Shown here in pieces: positions 17,851 through 26,585 of a stretch of 64,000 nt of DNA. A program made the position numbers and the translations under genes. Each line of letters begins with the position of its first letter. The stretch's first letter is position 1. The notes beneath the pieces were generated by a model, which was not told the DNA's origin, searched no databases, and saw nothing but the letters and a program-made list of their open reading frames with translations. This stretch comes from an uncultured Eubacteriales bacterium (GTDB lineage: Bacteria; Bacillota; Clostridia; Oscillospirales; CAG-272): contig CAKSVM010000004.1 of NCBI GenBank assembly GCA_934503195.1, positions 9,695-73,694 of the forward strand, read 5' to 3'.

Positions 17851-17874
17851 GGTTTATCAGTTTATACCTTTTGG

Positions 17875-18588
17875 TTATGACTCATCGCAGATTTTCGCCG
17901 CGGCTTCGAGGAAACGCTTCACGTTCGGCGTAGGCTCTGGCGAGTGCAGGATGCCATACGGTATCGTATGATCCCACTCGACCGGGATGATCTTCAGAAG
18001 CGGGTGAACGTCCGCCCAGCCGCCTATCGCGAGCAGAACGTCGTTCGAGTTCTCACAGCGGTTGAAGATGTCCATACTGTAGAAATCGAAGTCGATGATA
18101 TTTATCTTCGGATGGTTCTGCCAGAGGTCGTCGCGGAGCTGGTCGACATAATGACTCCATCCGCGGTGCATCAGCAGAAGATTTTCGCCGTAGAGATCAG
18201 AGACCAGAAGCCTGTCCTTTTCGGCGAGCTTATGGTGTATTGAGACGGCACAGCAGAGCGGTTTTCTTGAAAGCTCAAGTCCGGCACAGCCGCGCAGATT
18301 CAGCATCGTCTCGTCGAATATTTCACCGATGACATCGATGTTTTTTCAGAGATTACCGAGAATTTCGCGTGCGTTCTCGGGTGTGTTCTCAAATGGGACG
18401 ATCTGGAATTTCATATCGGGGTGAAGCTCCTGCACCTTTGACCAGAGCCGCATCAGAAGCTGCGCGGGAGTCATAGGCGACACGGAGAAAGGTTTCGAGC
18501 TGGGGATTGTACATACGGATGCTCCTTTCGGGGGAATGGCATGGTCTGCGCCGATTACTATTTTATCACACATTTTTTGAAAAGTCAA
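17875..18588 (-). pseudogene. LysR-type regulator remnant (effector domain only, frameshifted)
   Basis: Two frames (18346-18588 and 17875-18306 extended upstream) join into one LysR effector-binding domain once a single extra base near 18348-18352 is ignored: the reading then runs LGNLEKNIDVIGEIF. The SPMTPAQLLMRLWSKVQELHPD segment is the usual opening of the domain, and the remainder (ILHSPEPTPNVKRFLEAA) is its end. The N-terminal helix-turn-helix is absent; the first 30 residues do not look like it. The gene is therefore dead at both ends. Confidence 0.7.
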
Positions 18589-18759
18589 TGAAGGTGAGTA
18601 AAATTTTTGAAATCTCGGTTTTTATAGTATCGGAAGACGACGTTCGGGAATTTCTGCGTCACAGCGTTTCTGTCGTAACACATTTCTTTGACTCTATCGG
18701 GTGCCTTTAACTATTATAGCTCTTTCGTGGCTTTTGGGAAGTGCCTTTTGATGAAAATT

Positions 18760-18805
18760 AAAAGTGTGGTCTCAGACGCTTTTCGCGGGTGAGATCACAC
18801 TTTTT
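18760..18805 (-). terminator. Palindromic terminator, copy A of a three-copy repeat
   Basis: AAAAGTGTGGTCTCA and TGAGATCACACTTTTT pair around a loop containing GACGC...GCG. Read on the minus strand it follows the glycyl radical enzyme gene by 70 bases. Near-identical copies lie at 24290 and 26516. Confidence 0.8.
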
Positions 18806-18874
18806 ATTATTTATGAATTGCCATTAGAAGTCTTATGTCGTCGGACTATTTTCCCTTCCGGCTTTTGCCGCGGA

Positions 18875-20995
18875 TCACTCATCATGCGGCGTTCTGGCGA
18901 TTATCTCGTCCTGAAGCGCGGTGTGGAGCGTCACGAAATATTCCGAGAAGCCCGAGACGCGGACGCGCAGGCTCTTGTATTTGTCGGGATCGACCTTCGC
19001 GTTCAGTAAATCCTGCCGTGAGACGTAGGTCAGCTGGAAATGAGTTCCTCCCGCCTTGAAATAGCTCTCAAAGAGCTTAACGAGCTTCTCAAACTGCGCG
19101 TCGTCGCGGACGATCTTCTCGTCGAGCATAACATTCGTTACGCTCGGACCGGTCATGATGCAGTTCGGGTCATACTTCGCCACCGAACTTAACAGCGCGG
19201 TCAGTCCGCTTCTGTCCTTGCCGTTTATCTGGCCGATGCCGAAGGTCAGCGCGTCGCCCGAATGACGTCCGTCCGGAGTCGCCTTCGTCGCGTCGCCGAA
19301 GAACTTGTGATGTTCGTTGTAGCCGATCAGATTTCCGAAGATCCACGGCTTTTTCATGTAATTCGTGTCGTTGTCCCACTCGTCAAGCGCGGATGTGAAG
19401 AGCCTTGCGGCCTCGTTTGAGGTGTCGTCGTCGTTGCCGAAGAATTTTCCCTTGTGAAGTATCAGGTTCCGCAGATCCTCGTATCCGGCCCAGTCGGCGT
19501 CAAGCGCGTCGCAGAGTTCTTTCATGCTGACAAGCTTTTCGTCGTAGACGAACTGCTTTACAATCGCCAGCGAGTCGATCACGTTCGGGATTCCGATGAG
19601 ATCTCCGAGCGCGGTATATTTCGTCGCGCCGCCCTGAGTGACGCTGGCCGCGTTCTTTATACAGCCGTCGATGAATACCGCGCTGACGATATTCACGTCG
19701 CGCGAGCGGATGTTCTGAAGTCCGTGGCTGATCGACTCGGCCTCCCAGAGATCCTCGAAAAGCACGCGCTTGTAGATTTTCATGAAATCGTCAAAGGTCG
19801 CGGCGTTTATAACCTTGTCGCGGAAATCGTGGAAGGTCCGCTCGACCGAGCGGAGAATGTTCATCGGATCAAAGCCGAAGACGATTCCGCCTGGGAGAGC
19901 GATCTCATTGCAGCCGATCATCGAGTAGCTTATCGCGTCGCGCTTTGAAAAGCCCGAGTATTTCATGAGCCCGTTTATGCGCGGGACGTCGCTTACAAAG
20001 GCGACGCGTTTGTTCGGATCCTTCCGCTCGTGATCAAGCATGAAGCGGAGAACCTCGGTCGGGGTCTTCGGCGTCCAGCGGAGTGTGATCTGCGGAATCC
20101 ATGTCGGAAGCTCAAGGAGTGAGTCGACAATCAGCCGCGAAAACTCGTTGAAGCCGTCCTCGCCGTTCTCAAGGAAGCCGCCGACACAGAAATGCGTCTC
20201 GCCGCCGCGATGGAAACGGTCTGAGTGGACATAGATCCGCCCCTGAAGCAGAAGGAAGAATTCCTGCAAAAGCGCGCTGACCTCGTCATCGCTTCTTCCG
20301 GCCGCCTTGTCCTTAAGGTAGAAGGGGTAGAGATAGCGGTCAATAAGTCCGATGCTGTCAGGGAGATACGGATAGATCATCGCGAGCGAAAGTATCGCCT
20401 CGTAGAAATCCTCCGCCGGATATTCCGGAACCTTTCTGAGCTTTTCCGAGAGGAGAAGCAGATTTTCGCGGTATTCCGGATTTTCCGCCGACTCCGCTAG
20501 CTTTTTCGCGTAGTCCGAGCATTTGTGCGCCCAGGCTGTCGCCGAGTCGCAGAAATCTGAGAGTGCTCCGAGAAATTCGAGCGCGCGTTCGTCGCCTTTA
20601 TGCGCCTCGGCCGAGTCGGCGATCTCGCGCTTTATCTGAACGAATCCGCCTTTTATGATCTTCTCAAAATCGCCCGCCGCGTGCTGCCACTCGAAGGTCA
20701 GGAGGTTGTGCACGGGTTTGTTGTAGAAGTTCCGGCTGGCTTCGGCGAAATTTCTGTGACCCGAGCGGCCGAATATATCGCCCTCGACGCTTCCGTCAAA
20801 GGCGAGGAAGCATGGCATACGGCTCTCCTCGAAGATCAGCGGCGTCTGGTTCGCCATGTACTCGCCGAGTCTTTTCGACGACATTTTCACCGGGGAGAGA
20901 AAGAGATCCTCGCGGCTGTACGCGGTCGGCGTTGTGTGAAAGTTCATACTGCCGTCAAGGGCTTTATTCAGCAGGGAATTTATTCTTTTATTCAT
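18875..20995 (-). CDS. Glycyl radical enzyme of unknown substrate
   Basis: 706 residues. The C-terminal glycyl radical loop is present: R-V-S-G-F-S with Gly682, followed by YFVTLHTALQDEIIART. The active-site loop carries Cys362 in the order G-C-N-E, so the thiyl Cys and the Glu two residues on (Glu364) of the dehydratase-type enzymes are both kept, but the usual Val/Ile between them is Asn. It is about 100 residues shorter than glycerol or choline-lyase relatives. No radical-SAM activase gene lies in the window. It starts 2 bases after the SBP gene stops, in an SDR-SBP-GRE operon, which points to dehydration or C-C/C-O cleavage of an imported sugar or polyol after oxidation by the SDR. Confidence 0.8.
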   Translation of the reverse strand: MNKRINSLLNKALDGSMNFHTTPTAYSREDLFLSPVKMSSKRLGEYMANQTPLIFEESRMPCFLAFDGSVEGDIFGRSGHRNFAEASRNFYNKPVHNLLTFEWQHAAGDFEKIIKGGFVQIKREIADSAEAHKGDERALEFLGALSDFCDSATAWAHKCSDYAKKLAESAENPEYRENLLLLSEKLRKVPEYPAEDFYEAILSLAMIYPYLPDSIGLIDRYLYPFYLKDKAAGRSDDEVSALLQEFFLLLQGRIYVHSDRFHRGGETHFCVGGFLENGEDGFNEFSRLIVDSLLELPTWIPQITLRWTPKTPTEVLRFMLDHERKDPNKRVAFVSDVPRINGLMKYSGFSKRDAISYSMIGCNEIALPGGIVFGFDPMNILRSVERTFHDFRDKVINAATFDDFMKIYKRVLFEDLWEAESISHGLQNIRSRDVNIVSAVFIDGCIKNAASVTQGGATKYTALGDLIGIPNVIDSLAIVKQFVYDEKLVSMKELCDALDADWAGYEDLRNLILHKGKFFGNDDDTSNEAARLFTSALDEWDNDTNYMKKPWIFGNLIGYNEHHKFFGDATKATPDGRHSGDALTFGIGQINGKDRSGLTALLSSVAKYDPNCIMTGPSVTNVMLDEKIVRDDAQFEKLVKLFESYFKAGGTHFQLTYVSRQDLLNAKVDPDKYKSLRVRVSGFSEYFVTLHTALQDEIIARTPHDE

Positions 20996-20997
20996 AG

Positions 20998-22458
20998 TTA
21001 TTCCGCCTTATCTCTTATGGCTTCGACAAGAGACGTGAGTTTTTCCTTTGACGCGACTTCTATCGAAGCTATCTGGGATGCCCATGAGCCTCCGTTCTGT
21101 ATTGTGTTTTTGAATACATCGTTTATTCCATCAAGCGAAGCCGTGTAGATATATCCGAAATCAAATGAGGCTCCCTCTCTGATAATATCGAACATCTGCG
21201 ATGAATCGTTGTCGCGTGCGTACTTGACCTTAAGTGCCGTTTCAAAGTACGCCGGCGTGACTGATTTCCAGCTCTCATATGCCAGCGCCTCGCAAATTGC
21301 CGCGGCGCATTCTCTGTCCTTCGAGTCAACCGGAATTGTCACGACCGAATGATTATTCAGAACGGTAGTCTTATAGTTTTCCTGTGATTCATCATATTTC
21401 GGATACGGGAGCACGCCGTAGTTGAATCTGATCTCGCGGTAAGTATCGGTGTTCGCAATCCATCCACCTGTAAACAGCACATTTCCGCTGAGAAAAATAC
21501 TGTTGATTACGTCTTCGTGGTTTCCGGTCGGATCAAAGTACACTCCATCGTTGTTGCCGATCAGATCAATGAGCTTTTCCACAACATCGATATTGTGAGA
21601 ATTTCCATAGACAAACTCAGGCTCTTTGCCGGAAAAATCGACTATATCGACTTCGAACGACTCTAAGAATCCGGTGAAATGATTCGGATTGTGGAAAAGG
21701 AGTCCGAACATGTCGCCGCGTCCGACCGATGTGTCGCCATCAAGGTCATTGTAGACATCGGCAGTCAGTTCTCTCATCTTATCATAAGTCCATTTTCCGT
21801 CGCGCACAACATCATATAGCGACTCAATGCCGAGCTTTTCAGCAAGTTCGAGATTCTCGAAAAAGCACATGAGATATTTGATCATACCGAGCGAAATATC
21901 TCCGGTCGCGGCGTAATATTTGCCGTCAACCGACGCCTTTTCCATATAATCCTTCGACCACCATGGCTTATCGATATTTATGTACGGGAGAGTCGACATA
22001 TCCGCGAGTATTCCCTCACTGACAAAAGACGGCATGAAGTAGCCGATACCTGCCGCGATGTCATAAGCTCCGTCAGCGGCAAGAATCGAGGAACGGAATC
22101 TGGTCAGAAATTCACTTCGGGTATCCCATGTATGAGTGATTGAGACCCAATCAAGGTTGACATTCAACTGATCCTCGACCGCACGGTTACGGTTGAAAAC
22201 GGCGTCATTAACGATGTCGCCGTCTTCTTCATCGACATAGAAGTCAACTCCGCAGTATCCGCCGTAATCCTCGACAAGTATAGTTACAGTTTTACCGCCA
22301 TAGTTCAGCTCCGGAAGTCCAGAGCCCTGAGTCGTCTCTTCCCCCTGAGTCGTATCCTCCGGCGCGGTCGTTTCATCGGTCTTCCCCGGCTCAGAGCCGC
22401 AGGAGAACGCGCCGAGCGTCAGCGCGAGAAGCAAAAGAATAGTTGTTACTTTTTTCAT
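20998..22458 (-). CDS. Solute-binding lipoprotein in the glycyl radical enzyme operon
   Basis: 486 residues. Lipobox LGAFSC (Cys20), then a Thr/Glu/Gly linker, then the SBP body with D-G-K-W-T-Y-D-K-M and Y-P-K-Y-D-E-S-Q-E-N-Y, the two signatures shared by all SBPs of this window. The C-terminal motif FETALKVKYARDNDSSQMFDI is nearly identical to that of the dead SBP at 8992, so these two are close paralogues. It lies 12 bases after the SDR gene and 2 bases before the glycyl radical enzyme gene. No permease is present. It probably captures the sugar or polyol used by these two enzymes. Confidence 0.9.
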   Translation of the reverse strand: MKKVTTILLLLALTLGAFSCGSEPGKTDETTAPEDTTQGEETTQGSGLPELNYGGKTVTILVEDYGGYCGVDFYVDEEDGDIVNDAVFNRNRAVEDQLNVNLDWVSITHTWDTRSEFLTRFRSSILAADGAYDIAAGIGYFMPSFVSEGILADMSTLPYINIDKPWWSKDYMEKASVDGKYYAATGDISLGMIKYLMCFFENLELAEKLGIESLYDVVRDGKWTYDKMRELTADVYNDLDGDTSVGRGDMFGLLFHNPNHFTGFLESFEVDIVDFSGKEPEFVYGNSHNIDVVEKLIDLIGNNDGVYFDPTGNHEDVINSIFLSGNVLFTGGWIANTDTYREIRFNYGVLPYPKYDESQENYKTTVLNNHSVVTIPVDSKDRECAAAICEALAYESWKSVTPAYFETALKVKYARDNDSSQMFDIIREGASFDFGYIYTASLDGINDVFKNTIQNGGSWASQIASIEVASKEKLTSLVEAIRDKAE

Positions 22459-22470
22459 TTTTTATTCTCC

Positions 22471-23202
22471 TTATTTTATGTCGTAAGCCCCGTCGCAGAC
22501 GACCGAGTGACCGATAATCTGTACGGCGTCCTCGCTCAAAAGATACATCGCGAGCTTGGCGACCTCCTCGGCGAGAACGAATCTTCCGGTCGGAATCCGG
22601 TCATGATTCAGCGGATCGCCCTCGTGCCAGCCGTTCATCTCGGTCGCGACCGGCCCTGGCGCGATGCCGTTCAGAACGATTCCGGTCGGCGCGAGAACCT
22701 TTCCCCAGCCGCGCGTGAGTCCGAAAAGTCCGGCCTTTGACGCACCGTAGGGTCCTTGAAGCGGTTCGTTCGCCGCGACCGACGAGACATTCAGAATGTT
22801 GCCGCGGATCTTGTTTTCAAGCATATACTTCGCCGCGGTCTGCATCATGAAAAAGGCCGCTTTGAGATTTATGTCCATGACGCGATCCCAGTCTTTTTCG
22901 GTGACGTTCAGTATCCCCATGCCCCAGCCAACCGGGTCAAACACTCCGGCGTTGTTGACCAGAATGTCGAACCCGCCGAGCTTTCCGACGCATTCGTCGA
23001 ACTTTGTCCTCATCTGACCGATGTCCGAAATGTCCCATACTACCGGGATCGCGCCGGATTCAGCCGCCGCCTTTTCAAGCGAATCGGCGTTCCGTCCGGT
23101 TATGACGACGCTGACTCCGGCCTTCACAAGCTCCCTTGCGATTTCAAGTCCGATCCCGCGGCTTCCGCCGGTGACGATCGCTTTGCTTCCTCTGATTTTC
23201 AT
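22471..23202 (-). CDS. Short-chain dehydrogenase/reductase, operon with SBP and GRE
   Basis: 243 residues, classical SDR: cofactor loop TGGSRGIG at 11-18, NNAG near residue 88, catalytic Ser in NVSSV, and Y-G-A-S-K near residue 155. The family interconverts an alcohol and a ketone with NAD(P); relatives act on gluconate, ribitol or similar polyols. It is the first gene of the operon, with its own promoter (23229-23257) divergent from an AraC gene. A GGAGG site precedes the ATG. The likely job is oxidation or reduction of the imported substrate before the glycyl radical step; the exact substrate is not visible. Confidence 0.88.
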   Translation of the reverse strand: MKIRGSKAIVTGGSRGIGLEIARELVKAGVSVVITGRNADSLEKAAAESGAIPVVWDISDIGQMRTKFDECVGKLGGFDILVNNAGVFDPVGWGMGILNVTEKDWDRVMDINLKAAFFMMQTAAKYMLENKIRGNILNVSSVAANEPLQGPYGASKAGLFGLTRGWGKVLAPTGIVLNGIAPGPVATEMNGWHEGDPLNHDRIPTGRFVLAEEVAKLAMYLLSEDAVQIIGHSVVCDGAYDIK

Positions 23203-23228
23203 ATATCCGCCTCCTGAGATTTTACTAT

Positions 23229-23257
23229 ATTATAGCGTAAAATGAGGCTTTTGTAAA
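23229..23257 (-). promoter_or_regulatory. Promoter of the SDR-SBP-GRE operon
   Basis: TTTACA (23252-23257), 17 bases, TATAAT (23229-23234) upstream of the SDR start at 23202. Confidence 0.7.
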
Positions 23258-23339
23258 TGTCAGGCCGGACAACTATTTGTCAGATCCGATCAAAATTGTA
23301 AATAAATATTGAATTCGTTCAGATTCGCCGCGAAAGGCC

Positions 23340-23368
23340 TTGAAATCGCCCCGCTTGTATGCTATCAT
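23340..23368 (+). promoter_or_regulatory. Promoter of the AraC gene at 23392
   Basis: TTGAAA (23340-23345), 17 bases, TATCAT (23363-23368); the ribosome site GAGAGGAAG follows. Confidence 0.65.
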
Positions 23369-23391
23369 ATTCGTGAGAGGAAGTGGTACCT

Positions 23392-24171
23392 TTGATCGAA
23401 AATAATATCATCGTGCGGGATATACGCGATGTCCGGCGCGACACGCTTCACCGCGGCAGGCCATATATCCCGTCGATCCCGAGAAATTTCAGCTCGCTCG
23501 CGTATATGACGGACGGAGCGGCGAAATACACCGTCGGAAACGTTTCGCATATCATAAGGAAAGGCGAGCTTCTCTTCATCCGCGGCGGGACAATTGACAT
23601 TACCGAGACCTTTGAGTGCGAATCGGTCTCGTACATTTTCTCAGAATTTCTGGTGTTCAATGATGATTTCACCTTTCCGACGCGCGTTTCCGTGTCGTCT
23701 CCGGCCGGCGCGCGGATAGAGGAGCTTTTTTCGATGATGCTGAAAAGCTGGAAATCTGAGCTGATCAGCCGGAAGACGAAATGTATGGTCAGACTTTATT
23801 CGGTTCTGTCGCTTCTGTCAGATGAGATCTTCGAAAAAAGCCGTGACAGCTACCGCTATCAGAAAATCGCCGCGGCCGTGGAATATATAAACGAACACTG
23901 CCTTGAACCGGGATTTGACCGGAAACGCCTGCCGACGCTCTCAGGCATGAGCGAAGTAAATCTGAATCGGCTCTTCAAGGATTTCTTCGGCGTCACCGCA
24001 AACGCGTATATAAACGAAAAGCGCATGAACGAAGCGAAATCGCTCCTGATGAACTCAACGAACACGATCGGCAGAATCGCCGCGAAGTGTGGATTTTCAG
24101 ATATTTACTCGTTCAGCCACTCGTTCCACCGCGAGACCGGGCTTTCGCCGACCGAATGGAGAAATGGATGA
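23392..24171 (+). CDS. AraC-family regulator of the glycyl radical enzyme operon
   Basis: About 259 residues from a TTG start at 23392; GAGAGGAAG ends 9 bases before it, while the in-frame GTG at 23383 touches the ribosome site and is less likely. N-terminal cupin-like sensor domain; C-terminal double helix-turn-helix (FDRKRLPTLSGMSEVNLNRLFKDFFG, then NTIGRIAAKCGFSDIYSFSHSFHRETGLSPTEW). It is divergent from the SDR-SBP-GRE operon, the usual layout for a local activator. A TTG start may keep its level low. Effector unknown, presumably the imported substrate. Confidence 0.88.
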   Translation: MIENNIIVRDIRDVRRDTLHRGRPYIPSIPRNFSSLAYMTDGAAKYTVGNVSHIIRKGELLFIRGGTIDITETFECESVSYIFSEFLVFNDDFTFPTRVSVSSPAGARIEELFSMMLKSWKSELISRKTKCMVRLYSVLSLLSDEIFEKSRDSYRYQKIAAAVEYINEHCLEPGFDRKRLPTLSGMSEVNLNRLFKDFFGVTANAYINEKRMNEAKSLLMNSTNTIGRIAAKCGFSDIYSFSHSFHRETGLSPTEWRNG

Positions 24172-24289
24172 TCACGGAAAGGTACTCCGAACTCAGAAAT
24201 AACGGCGGTTCATCGCAGGATCTTCATCTCCACTCGCTAATTATAGTTTCTCCGGACACTTCGAAGCGTATTTCTATGCTTTCAAAAAC

Positions 24290-24335
24290 AAAAAAGTGTG
24301 ATCTCAGACGCTTTCGCGATTGAGATCACACTTTT
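24290..24335. repeat. Palindromic repeat, copy B
   Basis: AAAAAAGTGTGATCTCA and TGAGATCACACTTTTC pair. It matches copy C at 26516 and the match continues into the ABC gene tail, so copy B is part of a duplicated block. It may also serve as the terminator of the AraC gene that ends at 24171. Confidence 0.8.
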
Positions 24336-24359
24336 CGATAACGTAAAGACTTTACATCC

Positions 24360-24485
24360 TCAGTACCCCGAGGACTGCTGACGATATCTTTCGGCATACG
24401 CGTCAAGTCCGGAGGTCGGTTCGTCAAGGAGCTTTACCTTTCCGCGCTGCAAAAACGCTCTCGCGAGCGACACCTTCTGATTATA
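24360..24485 (-). pseudogene. Duplicated tail of the ABC exporter gene, internally deleted
   Basis: The sequence matches the last codons of the exporter gene that ends at 26586 (QQSSGY-stop and the residues before it). Near 24400 it jumps to the Walker B/signature part (26793-26883), so about 170-180 bases are lost between short matching stretches (TTTCGGCATA-like). Homology stops at about 24485 in the middle of the ABC signature region. It is a decayed copy, not a gene. Confidence 0.8.
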
Positions 24486-24659
24486 ATGGCATGGCAATAC
24501 CATGAGTTAAGTTTTTATAATTACTTTGTCGCATACTGTCCTTGGCGAAAGCACAGGAGTTTTTTACCGCTTTAACCAGTGTAACAACAGTCAAAGCGGT
24601 AAAAATCATAATATTCTAATTATTAAAATCCCCATCGACGCCCATCTCCAAAGCAATGA
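24486..24659. repeat. Gap with a perfect 13-bp inverted repeat
   Basis: TTTTTACCGCTTT (24561-24573) and AAAGCGGTAAAAA (24593-24605) are perfect complements with a 19-base loop. There is no T-run after the stem on either strand, so a normal terminator is doubtful; it may be the end of a lost mobile element or an RNA stem. A smaller CATGG/CCATG stem lies near 24492. No gene is visible. Confidence 0.5.
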
Positions 24660-26321
24660 TCACGTCCCCGTTCCGTGAACACTCATATACGCGCCGACCG
24701 CGCGGCTCGTATCCGCGTCGTATGTCAGCCATCCGTCCTTTACCGCCAGCTCTGTCAGATATCCGAGCGTACAGCTCCCGCGGCAGATCTCTCTCGTCAG
24801 CGCGTCGGTCAGATATTTGTTTGATCGGATATTCCGCGGAAGATCGTCATAAAGTATGGCATTGACTTTGTCGTTTATTGTCGCAAGTGACTTCAGTATA
24901 CCGTCAATGAGCTTTCCCCGCGCGATGGCGTGTTCCATAAATCTCTCGCTGAAATTCTTCTTATCGCAGAAATCAAGGAATCTTTTCGTCTCATCAGCGT
25001 CGAAAACCACGATATGCGGTATATATCTTCCGCTCTGTACTCGGATATAATCGAATTCTTCGAGTTCCGACGTGATATCGCTTTTCCCGCTGAAAATTCC
25101 GCTCACAACCCGCGAAAGCACCTCCGTCTCAGCTTCGGAAAGATTATCCGGCGTCTGATTCCATATTCCGTTATATCCGAAGCGGTAATGGCGGAACCCG
25201 TTTGTCTGGCAGTGATACCCGACTCCTTCGGGAGCCTTTTCAAACACTTCTGCGGCGACAACATCCCACCTCCCCTGATCCTTGCGCTCGGTCCGCCCCA
25301 ATACCGATTTCGGAGATCTGTCGCACAGGTCGTAGAGTTCCTTATAAAATTCCATCAGAAGAACCCATTTTGCCTCGTCGTATGTCACCCATCTGCCGTA
25401 AAACGCAGCTCCGGCTTCCGCGTATTGTTCCATGAGACGATCAGTGTTTTCTTCGAGCATCGACACAGTACGCGGAAGAATTTCAGCGTAAAAGGAGTTC
25501 AGCTTTTCCTGAGCTTCACGGCTGATGATCGGAAAATTTGTCTCATATCCGCCGCCGTTTTCTGTAAGCAGAGCTTCGCGGGTGAGATGTTCCAGAGTGT
25601 CTTCCATATAAGGAAGCGCGACGCCAAGCTCAATCGCCAGTTCCCGCGCGGTGACCTGATTTTTGTAACAAACCAGAAAGATATTCTGATTTAGTTTCGG
25701 ATCCATAAGCGTCCACGGCTGTCCCATATTCCCCGGCCTGTCGCAGACATTCGTGTAGATGATCTTTTCGGGATTATAACTCCGCGAGCCGAATTCTCTC
25801 GCCATATCCATGCCTTCTTTCAAAATATTTCTCGCGCGGCAAAGTCTCTCCTTTACCGCTCCCGCCGAAAGCGAGAGCGACGCGGCGATCTCGCTCACGC
25901 TCTTGTTTTCGATATAATAAGCGACAATTATATTCCGATATTCGTTCCCGATGAACGCGAGTTCTCGTCTGAGCAGTGAAAGCTGTTCTTTGCGGATTAT
26001 CGCGTCAAGCGCGCTTTCACTTTCGTCGGCGGGTTCAGACTCATCGGCTTCGACGCAGATTTCAGCTTCACGCGTCTTATGTTTGATCTTCGCCCATCGC
26101 GCATAGCGATTTCGCGCGATCCGCCATACCCAAGCCGGAAAATTCACGGGAACAGTTCCGCGGTCAAGTGACAGAAGAATGCTGAACGCGATATCCTGTG
26201 TCAGATCCTCCGCGTCGGCAACGCTTCCCGTCTTTTTGAGGCAGAAATAGAAGATCTTTTCCATGTAATTTTCCGCGAAGTCCGCGATCAGCTTTTCGGA
26301 GTTTTTAACTATATCAGCCAT
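24660..26321 (-). CDS. Sigma-70 family (ECF-like) factor with a long C-terminal domain
   Basis: 553 residues, of which only the first 170 are a sigma factor: region 2 (GSVADAEDLTQDIAFSILLS, then PAWVWRIARNRYARW) and region 4 (YIENKSVSEIAASLSLSAGAVKERLCRARNIL). The other 380 residues hold a winged-helix-like segment (NQVTARELAIELGVALPYMEDTLEHL, about residues 215-250) and an alpha-rich region of unknown fold. ECF factors are normally about 180 residues. No anti-sigma gene follows. It sits downstream of the two-gene ABC exporter but beyond that operon's terminator, so it has its own transcript; the exporter is a plausible target. The extension may act as a built-in sensor. Confidence 0.82.
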   Translation of the reverse strand: MADIVKNSEKLIADFAENYMEKIFYFCLKKTGSVADAEDLTQDIAFSILLSLDRGTVPVNFPAWVWRIARNRYARWAKIKHKTREAEICVEADESEPADESESALDAIIRKEQLSLLRRELAFIGNEYRNIIVAYYIENKSVSEIAASLSLSAGAVKERLCRARNILKEGMDMAREFGSRSYNPEKIIYTNVCDRPGNMGQPWTLMDPKLNQNIFLVCYKNQVTARELAIELGVALPYMEDTLEHLTREALLTENGGGYETNFPIISREAQEKLNSFYAEILPRTVSMLEENTDRLMEQYAEAGAAFYGRWVTYDEAKWVLLMEFYKELYDLCDRSPKSVLGRTERKDQGRWDVVAAEVFEKAPEGVGYHCQTNGFRHYRFGYNGIWNQTPDNLSEAETEVLSRVVSGIFSGKSDITSELEEFDYIRVQSGRYIPHIVVFDADETKRFLDFCDKKNFSERFMEHAIARGKLIDGILKSLATINDKVNAILYDDLPRNIRSNKYLTDALTREICRGSCTLGYLTELAVKDGWLTYDADTSRAVGAYMSVHGTGT

Positions 26322-26515
26322 TCTCTCGCCTTTCCAAAAGGATTTTTACCTTTCATTTATATAGTGTGCGATATCGCGCTGAGGTAACGGAAATTTTTTT
26401 GATCAAATAAGCCGCACCCGAAAATCCGCATCGGCAGGCGATCGTGCCAATATTGCGGCCACCCGATGAATCCTGACTTTCCGGATGTTACGTTGGTACG
26501 TCTGATTTACCCACG

Positions 26516-26560
26516 CAAAAAAGTGTGATCTCAGACGCTTTTGCGAATGAGATCACACGT
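26516..26560 (-). terminator. Palindromic terminator, copy C, ABC exporter operon
   Basis: Read on the minus strand, GTGTGATCTCA and TGAGATCACAC pair and are followed by TTTTTTG, 26 bases after the stop at 26586: a good intrinsic terminator. Same palindrome as at 18760 and 24290. Confidence 0.85.
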
Positions 26561-26585
26561 GTCGATAACATAAGGACTTTCAGCC

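Noticed and set aside
18875..20995. Pyruvate formate-lyase
   Set aside because: PFL has two adjacent active-site cysteines; this protein has a single Cys in G-C-N-E, the dehydratase/lyase type.
23383..24171. GTG start of the AraC gene at 23383
   Set aside because: The start would touch the ribosome site; TTG at 23392 has proper spacing.
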